In this document: positions 25,556 through 34,983 of the stretch, piece after piece
Numbering within the stretch: the first letter of the stretch is position 1
Layout: every line of letters begins with the position of its first letter
Source: Bacteroidaceae bacterium
GTDB lineage: Bacteria; Bacteroidota; Bacteroidia; Bacteroidales; Bacteroidaceae
DNA: 46,400 nt
NCBI GenBank assembly: GCA_017617315.1
Contig: JAFZWM010000009.1
Coordinates: 1 to 46,400 of the forward strand
Direction of reading: 5' to 3'
Position numbers and translations under genes: made by a program
The notes under the pieces: generated by a model
The model's database searches: none
The model's input: the letters and a program-made list of their open reading frames with translations, nothing else
What the model was told of the DNA's origin: nothing

Positions 25556-26797
25556 TTAGTTCTTCAGATATGAATCCTTGAAGCCGAGGAAGTAGAGCAC
25601 GCCGTCCAATCCGATGGTGTTGATGCTCTGCTTTGCGCTTGCAACGACTCTTGGCTTTGCGTGGAAGGCTATGCCCAGACCGGCAAGCGAGAGCATAGGA
25701 AGGTCGTTTGCGCCGTCGCCCACGGCAATAGTCTGCTGAAGGTCAACCTTCTCAACCTGAGCAATAAGGCGCAGAAGCTCGGCCTTGCGCTTGCCGTCTA
25801 CCACCTCGCCGACGTATTTTCCTGTAAGTTTGCCGTTCTCGTCAATCTCAAGCTCGTTGGCATAAACGTAGTCGATGCCCAGTTTCTCCTGCAAGTATTT
25901 TCCGAAGAAGGTGAAACCGCCCGAGAGGATGGCAATCTTGTAGCCGTAAGTCTTCAGCGTCTTTATCAGTCGCTCTGCGCCCTCGGTTATAGGCATGTTG
26001 TCGGCAATGTCCTGCATCACGTTCACGTCCAGACCCTTAAGCAGGGCCACGCGGCGTGTAAAGCTCTCCTTGAAGTCAATCTCGCCACGCATTGCGCTTT
26101 CGGTAATGGCCTTTACTTGGTCGCCCACGCCGGCGCGCATCGCCAGCTCGTCGATACATTCGGTCTGAATGAGCGTTGAGTCCATATCAAAGCAGATTAG
26201 TCGGCGCATACGGCGGAACATGTTGTCTTTCTGGAAAGAAGTATCCATGTCGAGTTCCTTGGAGAGCGACATCAGCTTGCTCTGCATCTCGTCCTTGTCT
26301 TTTGGTGTTCCGCGGAGCGAGAATTCAACGCAGGCGCGGCTCTTCTCCTCGGCGTTCTGCTCAAGATGAGGACGGCCGGAGAGGCGTAGTATTGAGTCGA
26401 TGTTGAAGCCCTGCTCGGCAATTACGTTGGCAATGGCTCCAAGCTGCTTTGCCTCGAGATGGCGGCCGAGAACTGTGAGGATGTAGCGGTTCTTTCCCTG
26501 AAGGTTTACCCACGACATATAGTCCTCTTCGGTAATTGGCGAGAAACTTACGTTTACGTGCAGCTCCGTGCTCTTGAAGAGGACTTCCTTCATAACGTTT
26601 CCGCTGTTGTTCTCAGAAACGCGGATGAGGATTCCGAGCGAGAGCGTGTTGTGGATGTCGGCCTGACCGATGTCCATAACCTTGGCATCGTATTTGGCAA
26701 GGATGCCCATAATGTCGGCAGTTAGTCCCGGACGGTCGTTTCCGGTGATGTTCATCAGGATAAGTTCCTGCTTTTTATCTTTTTCCAGTTCGTTCAT
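25556..26797 (-). CDS. serB: Phosphoserine phosphatase with N-terminal ACT domains
   Basis: It carries out the last step of serine biosynthesis, hydrolysing O-phospho-L-serine. It has 413 residues. Two ACT-like regulatory domains occupy about residues 10-85 (LMNITGNDRPGLTADIMGIL) and 104-165 (ILTVLGRHLEAKQLGAIANVI). The HAD catalytic domain begins at ~200: motif I DMDSTLI with Asp204 and Asp206, motif II ILSGGFTFF, motif III with a conserved Lys, and motif IV GDGANDLPML. The ACT domains suggest feedback control by an amino acid. It has its own promoter in the gap after the helicase gene. Confidence 0.95.
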   Translation of the reverse strand: MNELEKDKKQELILMNITGNDRPGLTADIMGILAKYDAKVMDIGQADIHNTLSLGILIRVSENNSGNVMKEVLFKSTELHVNVSFSPITEEDYMSWVNLQGKNRYILTVLGRHLEAKQLGAIANVIAEQGFNIDSILRLSGRPHLEQNAEEKSRACVEFSLRGTPKDKDEMQSKLMSLSKELDMDTSFQKDNMFRRMRRLICFDMDSTLIQTECIDELAMRAGVGDQVKAITESAMRGEIDFKESFTRRVALLKGLDVNVMQDIADNMPITEGAERLIKTLKTYGYKIAILSGGFTFFGKYLQEKLGIDYVYANELEIDENGKLTGKYVGEVVDGKRKAELLRLIAQVEKVDLQQTIAVGDGANDLPMLSLAGLGIAFHAKPRVVASAKQSINTIGLDGVLYFLGFKDSYLKN

Positions 26798-26823
26798 AAT
26801 CTGTAAATTCCGTTTTTGTGGCG

Positions 26824-26831
26824 CAAAAGTA
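26824..26831 (-). promoter_or_regulatory. -7 element of serB
   Basis: The minus strand reads TACTTTTG (TAnnTTTG), 26 bp before the serB ATG. A TTG lies 22 bp further upstream, slightly more than the usual spacing. Confidence 0.5.
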
Positions 26832-26882
26832 AGTAATATTTTGTGTATAGGCGCAATTATGGCGCGTTTTTTTGTCTGTATG

Positions 26883-28745
26883 CTACAGGTTTTGTATGTA
26901 TTCGTGCAGCTTTTTGTAGAACGGATGGTGGCTTAGGGTTGCCGCATTGCCAAGGATTATGAGCTTCATTCGGGCGCGCGTCATAGCCACGTTCATTCGC
27001 CTCAGGTCGCGCAGGAATCCTATCTGTCCGTCGTCGTTGGCTCGTACCAGACTGATGAGGATGATGTCGCGCTCCTGTCCCTGAAATCCGTCGACGGTGT
27101 TGAGCGTTATGAGATGGCGGTAGGGCTTGAGGTCGGCATCTTTCCTTACAAGCTGGCGCATGTATTGCACCTGAACCTTGTAGGGCGAGATTACGCCCAC
27201 GTCGAGCCTTTCGTCGAGAACGCGCTGCTTGCCTATTTTGTTGAAGTAATCCTTCAGGGTCTGAAGCGTGAGCTGCGCCTCGGCCTTGTTTATTCGTCCG
27301 AAACTCTCGCCGACGAACTGCTCGCGATATTCGTCCTCGGGCAGAGAAGACGTGTCAATCCACATCATCGGGCGGTCGAGGTCGAGAATGCTTCTGAACT
27401 TCACTTCCTTGGCCGATTCGACCTTGCCTTGGTAGAACCAGTTGCTCGAGAAGCGCATTATCTCCTCGTTCATTCGATATTGCGTTGTTAGCATCGTAAC
27501 GGTTTCGGGACGGCGTGCCACAATCTGCTCCATCAGCGTGTGCGACAGACCTTGCTTCTCGGCCTCGTAGCACTTTACCGTTGGCGGCAGCTGCTGATGG
27601 TCGCCGGCAAGAATCACTCTTCCTGCCTTTCGGATGGCTATCCAGCATGCCGGTTCGAGAGCCTGCGCCGCCTCGTCGATGAAGAGGGTCGAGAACTTTC
27701 GGCCAGTGAGCACGCGGTGAGCCGTGCTGGTGAGGGTAGAGGCAATTACTTTTGCATCGGCAAAGAGATGTTCGTTGATGCGTATCTCAAGCTCGGTGGC
27801 GCGCTCTTTCAGTCGGGCTATCTTCTGGTGGGTTGAGTCGCCTTTCTTCTTCTGCGCATACAACTCGCGTATAGCCTTTCGTGCCGCCCACAGCTGCGGA
27901 TAGTCGGGGTGGCTCTCGAACTTGCGTTCGTATGTGAATGACAGCATCTTGTCGTTAACGCGCGTAGGATTGCCTATTCGCAGCACGCTGATGCCGTGGT
28001 CTACCAGTTTTTCGCTAATCCAGTCTACCGCCATGTTGCTCTGTGCGCACACGAGCACCTGACTCTCGCGTCGGAGAGTCTCGTAGATGGCTTCGACAAG
28101 CGTGGTTGTCTTTCCCGTTCCCGGAGGGCCGTGGACTATTGCCACATCCTTGGCGCGCAGAACCTCGTTCACCGCCTGTTCCTGTGCGGCATTGAGCCAC
28201 GGAAAGCGTATGGGGGCGAATGCCAGATGCTCCGCCTTTCGGTTGCCGTGGAATATCTCGCGCAGGTCGGCAAGCCGTCCGCTCTTGGCTTGCATCACTT
28301 TGTTAAGCGCCTCGAACATAAGACGGTATGTGCTTTCGTCGAAGTAAAGTTGCACGCCCACGTTCTGCGCATTCTCGAGCGTGAGCACCGCGCCGCTGTC
28401 GGGAATCACCGCCACCATGCGGTCGTCGTCAACATAGCTCACCGTGCTTGTGAACTTGAAATATTCTGTTCCCTTGTCGGTTATTGTGAAGAAATTGACG
28501 GTCTTGCCAAATTCGAACACCGATTCAATCTCATCGTCCTCTGTGCGGTAAATCTCGATGGTTAGCTGGTTGAGCGAGTTGTAGAAACTGCGTCCCGTTC
28601 TGACTGGCCACCAGCATATTCCGCGCTTAATCTTGCGCTGAACGCTCATCTTGTCGCTCTGCTCCATAAACTGCTCGCGCTCAAAGTCGTGCTCCATGTG
28701 CAGCAGAGTCTGTAATTTCTGTAATTCGAGAATGGAATTGTTCAT
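26883..28745 (-). CDS. Superfamily 1B helicase, UPF1/IGHMBP2-like
   Basis: It has 620 residues from the ATG at 28745 (MNNSILELQKLQ); an ATG six codons earlier is possible. An N-terminal beta-barrel-like region (to ~190) precedes the helicase core: Walker A GPPGTGKTTT, motif Ia CAQSNMAVD, motif II FIDEAAQALEP, motif III AGDHQQLPPTVK, motif IV TQYRMNEEI, motif V NTVDGFQGQERDI and motif VI VAMTRARMKL. The set is complete, so it should be an active ATPase translocating on DNA or RNA. Bacterial members are common in Bacteroidetes and lack a defined role. It is divergent from the GH51 gene across a 64-bp gap. Confidence 0.93.
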   Translation of the reverse strand: MNNSILELQKLQTLLHMEHDFEREQFMEQSDKMSVQRKIKRGICWWPVRTGRSFYNSLNQLTIEIYRTEDDEIESVFEFGKTVNFFTITDKGTEYFKFTSTVSYVDDDRMVAVIPDSGAVLTLENAQNVGVQLYFDESTYRLMFEALNKVMQAKSGRLADLREIFHGNRKAEHLAFAPIRFPWLNAAQEQAVNEVLRAKDVAIVHGPPGTGKTTTLVEAIYETLRRESQVLVCAQSNMAVDWISEKLVDHGISVLRIGNPTRVNDKMLSFTYERKFESHPDYPQLWAARKAIRELYAQKKKGDSTHQKIARLKERATELEIRINEHLFADAKVIASTLTSTAHRVLTGRKFSTLFIDEAAQALEPACWIAIRKAGRVILAGDHQQLPPTVKCYEAEKQGLSHTLMEQIVARRPETVTMLTTQYRMNEEIMRFSSNWFYQGKVESAKEVKFRSILDLDRPMMWIDTSSLPEDEYREQFVGESFGRINKAEAQLTLQTLKDYFNKIGKQRVLDERLDVGVISPYKVQVQYMRQLVRKDADLKPYRHLITLNTVDGFQGQERDIILISLVRANDDGQIGFLRDLRRMNVAMTRARMKLIILGNAATLSHHPFYKKLHEYIQNL

Positions 28746-28793
28746 GCTGCGAAGATAACACATTTATTTTATAGTCTTTTTCAGAAATTTGTA

Positions 28794-28801
28794 TAAATTT
28801 G
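28794..28801 (+). promoter_or_regulatory. -7 element immediately before the GH51 gene
   Basis: TAAATTTG matches TAnnTTTG and ends 8 bp before the ATG at 28810, which would leave a leader of only a few nucleotides. No -33 TTTG is evident. Confidence 0.35.
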
Positions 28802-28809
28802 CCGTTGAT

Positions 28810-31481
28810 ATGAAAAAACAACTATTATTAGCGCTGGCTATCGCTGCCGGCGCAGCACAACAGGCAAATGCCAATCATCCAGATTCTGTCTATATTGCTA
28901 CCTATGCCAACAACCCTAAGGCGGGCTTGCATGTGGCTTACAGTTCGGACAACAGCCGATGGATAGGTATTGGCGACAACTACGATTTTGTAAAGAGTGA
29001 TTTTGGAGCGTGGGGAGCGCAAAAGCAGATGTTCGCCCCTTCGGTATTGAAGCACGACGGCGTGTGGTATGCCGTGTGGGGAGTGAATACCGACAAGCGG
29101 CAGTTTGCCACCACGCGGAGCAACGACCTCTGGCTTTGGAAGCCGCAGGATTATCCGTACATGGATGTCAGCGAGGTTCTTGAGCCTGTGCTTAGTCGCG
29201 AGGGCGATGAATTCGTCGTTATGTTCAAGACGGCAGACGGCTCGGTTTACAAGACCGTGAGCCTCGATTTCAGCCATTGGTCTAAGGCGGCAAAGGTAGA
29301 TAATGCCGACTACTTCTCGCAGAAGCAGAGCATCAGCGTTGGCGGCGTAAGGGTAGAGGCCGATGTAAACCGTGTTCCGTGGCATTTTGTAAATAGTCTG
29401 ATAACGAATGTAGATGCCGCCGCACAGCGTTTTGCCCGTGAGAGCGAGCGAATGTCGGGCGACGTTCATAAGTTTCAAAGCTTAGCGACGTTAGGGCTTT
29501 TCTTAAGGTCGATGCCGCCAGCTGCAAGGCAATAAGCCCGAATCTGATGGGCATCTTCTTCGAAGACATAAACTATGCTGCCGATGGCGGACTGTATGCC
29601 GAACTCATTCAGAACCGCGATTTTGAGTATTCCGAAAGCGACAATCATCGCGAAAAATGGAATGCCAAGACCTCGTGGACGCTCGAGGGCAGCGGTACGG
29701 ATTGGAGCATCGTTACAGACAATCCGCTGCACGCCAACAACATCCACAGCTCGCTGCTGAAGACTGATAAGGTTGGGGCGCGCCTTGTAAATGGCGGATT
29801 CGATGGAATAGCCGTAAAGAAAGGCGAGAAGTACGATCTCAGCCTGTTCTTCCTAAGCAAGACTGTGCAGAAGGTTAGGATAAGCCTACGCGAGGGCGAC
29901 AAGACGCTTGCAAGCACCGTTGTCAGCCTGAAATCGGGCGCGCAATGGAAGCAGTACGGCGCAGTTCTCGTTCCATCGGCATCGGCAGAAAAGGCTGTCC
30001 TTGCCATCGAGCCTATGCAGACTGGCGAGTTGCAGCTCGACTTTGTGAGCCTCTTTCCGCAGAAGACTTTCAAGAACCGCAAGAACGGAATGCGCGCCGA
30101 CCTCGCCCAGACTCTGGCGGATATGAAGCCGCGTTTTGTCAGGTTCCCGGGCGGATGTGCATCGCACGGCAACGGCATCGAAAATATCTATCACTGGAAG
30201 CACACCGTGGGCAAGCCGTGGGAGCGCAAGGGCGACTTCAATATCTGGAACTATCATCAGAGCCGCGGACTAGGTTTCTACGAGTATTTCCAGTTCTGCG
30301 AGGATATAGGCGCAGAGCCTCTGCCTGTGCTTTCGGCTGGCGTGCCTTGCCAGAATTCGAGCCGTGCAGGGCGTGATGGCAAGAACGACGGTCAGCAGGG
30401 CGGTTTGTCGATGGACGAGATGAAGGACTATCTTCAGGAACTTCTCGACCTGATAGAGTGGGCAAACGGCGATGCCAAGAAGTCTAAACTCGCTGCCATG
30501 AGAGCCGAGGTAGGTCATCCAAAGCCGTTCAACCTCAAATATTTAGGCATCGGCAACGAGGATTTGATAAGCGACGTCTTTGTTGAGCGATACAACTATC
30601 TGTGCCGCGAAATACGCAAGGCGCATCCCGAGATAACCGTCGTTGGAACGGTAGGTCCGTTCTGGGAAGGCTCTGACTACGAGGAGGGCTGGAAGATAGC
30701 CAAGCAGGAGAAACTCGATATTGTGGACGAGCATTACTACAATCAGCCGGGCTGGTATTTCAACAATCAGAATTTCTACGACAAGTACGACCGCAACGGA
30801 ACGAAGGTCTATCTGGGCGAGTGGGCATCTAAGGGCAACAAACTTGAGAATGCGCTCGTCGAGGCTCTGCACCTGACCAACGTAGAGCGAAATGCCGATG
30901 TGGTGGTTATGTCGTCATACGCTCCTCTGCTTGCCAAGGAAGGCCATACGCAGTGGAATCCCGACCTCATCTATTTCAACAACACCGAGGTTAAGCCTAC
31001 GGTAAACTATTATGTTCAGGCTCTCTTCGGGCAGAACTCCGGCGACGAGTACATTCCGGGCGATGTGGAGGTGATGTTCAAGACCGACCGCTCAAACCGT
31101 GTTTCTCGCTCCGATGTGATGAAACGCATCGGCACATCGGTGGTGCGCGACAGCAAGACGGGCGATGTGTTTATAAAACTTGTAAACTGCTTGCCCGAGG
31201 ATGTAAACTTAACCGTTGATTTGAACGATATTATCAAGGTTGAGACGATAAAATCTGGCAAAAACAAGACTGTTGGCGCATCAAGCTATTACCTCGATGC
31301 CGATTACACCGTTCTCACGGGCAACATCGCCGAAGGCAACCAAAAACCGACTTCCGGCACGGCGAAAGTCCATTCAGAGTCAGATGATTTCAGTCTTGAA
31401 TATACAATGCCAAAGTACTCGTTTACGGTTATAAAACTGAAACACACAGATGTAAACAAGAAGGGTACAAAGGTTAAGTGA
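28810..31481 (+). pseudogene. GH51 alpha-L-arabinofuranosidase, frameshifted
   Basis: The first frame starts at 28810 with a signal peptide (MKKQLLLALAIAAGAAQQANA) and a ~200-residue region like a five-bladed-propeller GH43 fragment (FAPSVLKHDGVWYAVWGV). It ends at a stop at 29535. The GH51 part lies in another frame, open from 29472: KLSDVRAFLKVDAAS, then ISPNLMGIFFEDINYAADGG, the acid/base Glu in GIGNEDL, the nucleophile Glu in YLGEWASKG, and a C-terminal beta domain to 31481. One missing base between about 29461 and 29495 would explain the break. An intact enzyme would be exported and would release arabinose from plant arabinan or arabinoxylan. Real pseudogene or assembly error cannot be told apart here. 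Confidence 0.85.
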
Positions 31482-31507
31482 TGTAAAAAGTTTGTAAAAT
31501 GAGTTAT

Positions 31508-31554
31508 AAAAGTATGTAAACCTCGTATAAATGCAGAGGTTTACATACTTTTTT
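31508..31554. terminator. Terminator after the GH51 gene
   Basis: A 17-bp perfect stem, AAAAGTATGTAAACCTC (31508-31524) with GAGGTTTACATACTTTT (31536-31552), has an 11-nt loop and continues into more Ts. It can act for both convergent genes. Confidence 0.9.
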
Positions 31555-31590
31555 AGTGATTTTATTGGAATATAGGACTATTCGATTTTA

Positions 31591-32991
31591 TTATATGTCT
31601 GAATCTTGAAATTGTATCAAACGAACTGGGATTCTTCTATTATTTGCTTGTGTTATTAAATCTTGTGTAATCTTGCTATTGCCATCCCAAAAAGCTATAA
31701 CAGCATTTGCATGAGTTAACATTTCATCATTTAAAAGATAGGGCGCACGATTTCCATATTCCTTCCACCGAATGTGAAAAGTTTCATAATTTAGCCTTTT
31801 TTTATTGCAATATTTACTGATTAATTCTGTTATCGGTTTTGTTCTAACAAAAAGAATTGTTATTCTGTGAGTTTGTATTTTTGATGTAAGAAATAAATCA
31901 CATTTTTCTTCAAGTAAGTCATAATTATAAAAACTACTGCTGCCTGATATTATTATGCGATATTCCTCTTTTTCATAATCTTGTAGTAATTTTACTTCTT
32001 CAATATTGCCTATATGATAAACATGCGAAAGATCTTCCAATTGAAAACTTTTACATCGTTCTGCTTCGTTCATATTAGGAAACTTCGGTTTCCCATATTT
32101 TTTACTTAATCTACAAATTTGTGTTTTTTCGTATCTTGTAGAACCATAGAATTTACACAAATTACATCGTCTGAAATTTTTATGTTTTGCTAACCAAAAT
32201 AATGGTATAAAAACATTTTCTGACGAATTATCCATGTTAAGTTCAACTATTGAATCTTTAAAGAACTTGTATTTTGCATTCTTACAACTTATAGCGTTAA
32301 CATATCCGTTTTCATTTATTGATTTTAGAACATATCTATAAATGTATCTTTCCATTGGTTCACTCTTCTCTTTCAAAAAAGAAAAGAAGTTTATCTCATC
32401 ACATTTTTCAACAATGGTATCGCTTGTGAAAAGAAATGATAAATCTTGTTCATTCCTTACTGATATTTCTATTATTTTTAGTCCAGATTTAATTTTGGCA
32501 TCTTCACATTTGTGAGTGACACAAATTTCTATAAGTAATGGTGGAGTTTTGGGATTTTTTGAGTTTGTTAAAAGTAAATCGGCAATATAATCTCTAATAG
32601 GCGTTTCTTCTGTGCATGTGTCGTAATATTCTTTTAGATTATATTTTACTTGTTTGTAACCTCTAGTACATTCATAATTCCTAAAAGAACATAATTTTTC
32701 GCCACATTTTATTTCTGTATTATATGATATGAAAAAAGAATCAGATGAGTCAAATTTTTCTTTTATAAGATGCTTGCCAAGTTTATGAAGATATGTTTCT
32801 TCTGAGCAATTTACTTCTTTATGGTAGAAATGTGCTCTTCTGCTATTACTGCCAATAGCCCGAGGTAATAAGGGATTGCCACATCCAATACATTTGTATG
32901 TGTGAAGTTTACTCTCTTCTTTAGTGAAATCATTAATAGAGACAATTTTTCCTTCTTCGTTGTAAGCATATTGATATTTTATATCTGCCAT
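31591..32991 (-). CDS. CoiA-like zinc/nuclease-like protein fused to a C-terminal SLOG (DUF2493-like) domain
   Basis: It has 466 residues. Residues 32-80 resemble the CoiA-type N terminus: CIGC (Cys34, Cys37), AHFYH (His54, His57), Cys62, then a helix HKLGKH. Residues 130-178 look like a PD-(D/E)XK nuclease core: Asp138 in IADLLL, then Glu155 in LLIEICVTHK. A four-Cys group follows (276, 279, 293, 313). Residues 343-461 match the YspA/DUF2493 branch of SLOG Rossmann domains: IIISGSSSFYNYDLL, then WKEYGNRAPYLLNDEML and NAVIAFWDGNSKIT, where the usual glycine-rich GGxGT is changed. The gene is AT-rich, alone, and flanked by housekeeping genes. SLOG domains sense nucleotide-derived ligands, so a conflict role is possible; that is inference. 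Confidence 0.75.
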   Translation of the reverse strand: MADIKYQYAYNEEGKIVSINDFTKEESKLHTYKCIGCGNPLLPRAIGSNSRRAHFYHKEVNCSEETYLHKLGKHLIKEKFDSSDSFFISYNTEIKCGEKLCSFRNYECTRGYKQVKYNLKEYYDTCTEETPIRDYIADLLLTNSKNPKTPPLLIEICVTHKCEDAKIKSGLKIIEISVRNEQDLSFLFTSDTIVEKCDEINFFSFLKEKSEPMERYIYRYVLKSINENGYVNAISCKNAKYKFFKDSIVELNMDNSSENVFIPLFWLAKHKNFRRCNLCKFYGSTRYEKTQICRLSKKYGKPKFPNMNEAERCKSFQLEDLSHVYHIGNIEEVKLLQDYEKEEYRIIISGSSSFYNYDLLEEKCDLFLTSKIQTHRITILFVRTKPITELISKYCNKKRLNYETFHIRWKEYGNRAPYLLNDEMLTHANAVIAFWDGNSKITQDLITQANNRRIPVRLIQFQDSDI

Positions 32992-33011
32992 AAAATTTAT
33001 AGTTTAGTCTG

Positions 33012-33019
33012 CAAAAGTA
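33012..33019 (-). promoter_or_regulatory. -7 element of the CoiA/SLOG gene
   Basis: The minus strand reads TACTTTTG (TAnnTTTG), 20 bp before the ATG. The gene therefore seems to be transcribed on its own. Confidence 0.5.
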
Positions 33020-33096
33020 AGGCTTTTTATCAAAACAATGTATGTGAGCAAGAATTTTTTTATGATTATAAGGCTTTATCTGAACGGATAAAACAT

Positions 33097-33131
33097 CAAG
33101 CCATTTCCCGTTTTTTGTGGGAAATGGCTTG
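33097..33131 (-). terminator. Stem-loop after asnB
   Basis: CAAGCCATTTCCC (33097-33109) pairs perfectly with GGGAAATGGCTTG (33119-33131). On the minus strand it is followed by ATGTTTTATC, a modest T-run. Confidence 0.7.
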
Positions 33132-33176
33132 GTTGTCTTTTGTGTATGTGTTGTGCAAATAATCTTGAATAACGAA

Positions 33177-34841
33177 TTAGTATGCCTGCTCGTGAACACC
33201 CTTTACGGCGCGTCCCGAAGGGTCGTTCATGTTCTTGAAAGCCTCGTCCCATGCAAGTGCGGTGGCTGTTGAGCATGCAACGCTCGCCTCGTGAGGAACG
33301 CATCGCGCAGCCGATTCGCTTGGGAAGTGCTCCTCGAATATTGTGCGGTAGTAGTATTCCTCCTTGTTCATCGGAGTGTTTATTGGGAAACGCTCGGCAG
33401 CGTGAGCCATCTGCTCATCGGTTACCTGTTCTGATGTTATCTGCTTCAGAGTGTCAATCCAGTTGTAGCCAACGCCGTCGCTAAACTGCTCCTTCTGTCG
33501 CCATGCCACGCTCTCTGGCAGATAACTGGCAAAAGCCTCGCGTACAATCTTCTTCTCAATGTTGTTGCCCGGACACATCTTTGCCTCGGGGTTAGTGCGC
33601 ATTGCCACATCGAGGAACTCCTTGTCGAGGAACGGCACACGGCCTTCAACACCCCAAGCCGACAGAGATTTGTTGGCTCTCAGACAGTCGTACAGATGCA
33701 GCTTGCCCAGCTTGCGCACGGTCTCCTCGTGAAATTCCTTTGCATTAGGAGCTTTGTGGAAGTAGAGGTATCCGCCGAAAATTTCGTCTGCTCCCTCGCC
33801 GCTCAGAACCATCTTTATGCCCATGCTCTTTATTACACGAGCCAGAAGATACATCGGAGTGCTTGCTCGCACGGTTGTAACATCGTATGTTTCAATAAAA
33901 TAGATTACGTCGCGGATTGCATCCAGTCCCTCTTGAATGGTGTAGTTGATTTCATGATGAACCGTTCCGATGTGGTCGGCAACCTCCTTGGCCTTGGCAA
34001 GGTCGGGAGCACCCTTCAGGCCAACTGCGAATGAGTGCAGACGTGGCCACCATGCATCGCTCTTGCCTTCTTCCTCGATACGCTTGTGGGCGAATTTCTT
34101 GGCAATGGCAGAGATAACCGAACTGTCGAGACCGCCCGACAACAGAACGCCGTAAGGCACGTCGCTCATCAACTGGCGCTTGACGGCAGATTCGAGCGAG
34201 TCGTGAATGTCTTGTACCGATGCGGCATTGTCTTTCACGGCATCGTATTCAAACCAGTCGCGCTTGTACCAGCGCTTCATCGCGCCTTCCTTGCTGCTGT
34301 AATAGTGTCCCGGCAAGAATGGCTCGTACTCGTCGCAGAAGCCTTCGAGAGCCTTCAGCTCGCTGGCGCAGTAAATTTTTCCGTCCTTGTCGCGGCCTAT
34401 GAACAGAGGAATTACGCCTATCGGGTCGCGCGCAATCAGAAATTCGTCCTTCTCCTCGTCGTAGAGGGCAAAGGCGAAGATTCCGCTGATATCTTCGAGA
34501 AAATCAATGCCTTTCTCCTGATAGAGCGCAAGGATTACCTCGCAGTCTGAGCCTGTCTGGAACTTGTACTTGTCCTTGTACTGCTCGCGGATGGCGCGGT
34601 GGTTGTATATCTCGCCATTTACGGCAAGGATGTGCTTGTTGTCGGGGCTGAAAAGAGGCTGCTTGCCCGATTTTGGGTCGACGATTGACAAGCGCTCGTG
34701 TGCAAGGATTGCTGTCTTTCCGCAGTAGATTCCGCTCCAGTCCGGACCTCTGTGTCGTATTTTCTGCGACATTCTCAGAGCCTTCTTCCTAAGGTCGGCT
34801 GTCTGTTGCTTTATGTTGAATATGCCTACTATGCCACACAT
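33177..34841 (-). CDS. asnB: Asparagine synthetase B, glutamine-hydrolysing
   Basis: It makes asparagine from aspartate, ATP and glutamine. It has 554 residues. The class II amidotransferase domain starts with the catalytic Cys2 in MCGIVGIF, followed by RHRGPD and AVNGEIYNH. The synthetase domain has the PP-loop LLSGGLDSSV and the conserved VLSGEGADEIFGGY. The length and order are those of AsnB. It follows gltD, but a terminator lies in the 142-bp gap, so it may also have its own promoter (no clear TAnnTTTG seen). The cluster with glutamate synthase links glutamine use and glutamate formation. Confidence 0.96.
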   Translation of the reverse strand: MCGIVGIFNIKQQTADLRKKALRMSQKIRHRGPDWSGIYCGKTAILAHERLSIVDPKSGKQPLFSPDNKHILAVNGEIYNHRAIREQYKDKYKFQTGSDCEVILALYQEKGIDFLEDISGIFAFALYDEEKDEFLIARDPIGVIPLFIGRDKDGKIYCASELKALEGFCDEYEPFLPGHYYSSKEGAMKRWYKRDWFEYDAVKDNAASVQDIHDSLESAVKRQLMSDVPYGVLLSGGLDSSVISAIAKKFAHKRIEEEGKSDAWWPRLHSFAVGLKGAPDLAKAKEVADHIGTVHHEINYTIQEGLDAIRDVIYFIETYDVTTVRASTPMYLLARVIKSMGIKMVLSGEGADEIFGGYLYFHKAPNAKEFHEETVRKLGKLHLYDCLRANKSLSAWGVEGRVPFLDKEFLDVAMRTNPEAKMCPGNNIEKKIVREAFASYLPESVAWRQKEQFSDGVGYNWIDTLKQITSEQVTDEQMAHAAERFPINTPMNKEEYYYRTIFEEHFPSESAARCVPHEASVACSTATALAWDEAFKNMNDPSGRAVKGVHEQAY

Positions 34842-34900
34842 GATATCGTATTTTATTAGGTTTTGTTAATTTAGTTTCTACACTTTTTAGGGCAGAGTAA

Positions 34901-34950
34901 AAACGGCACGGAACCATAATCTTGATGGCTTAGCTGTGTGATTCCGTGCC
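34901..34950 (-). terminator. Terminator after gltD
   Basis: GGCACGGAA (34905-34913) pairs with TTCCGTGCC (34942-34950), with a nested CCAT/ATGG pairing. On the minus strand the stem runs into GTTTTTAC. Confidence 0.7.
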
Positions 34951-34983
34951 TCTCTCTGGATTAAATAGATGTGTTTGTTAGGG

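Noticed and set aside
29461-29535. Programmed -1 frameshift in the GH51 gene
   Set aside because: No X-XXY-YYZ heptamer in the proper frame and no following stem-loop was found; mutation or read error is simpler.
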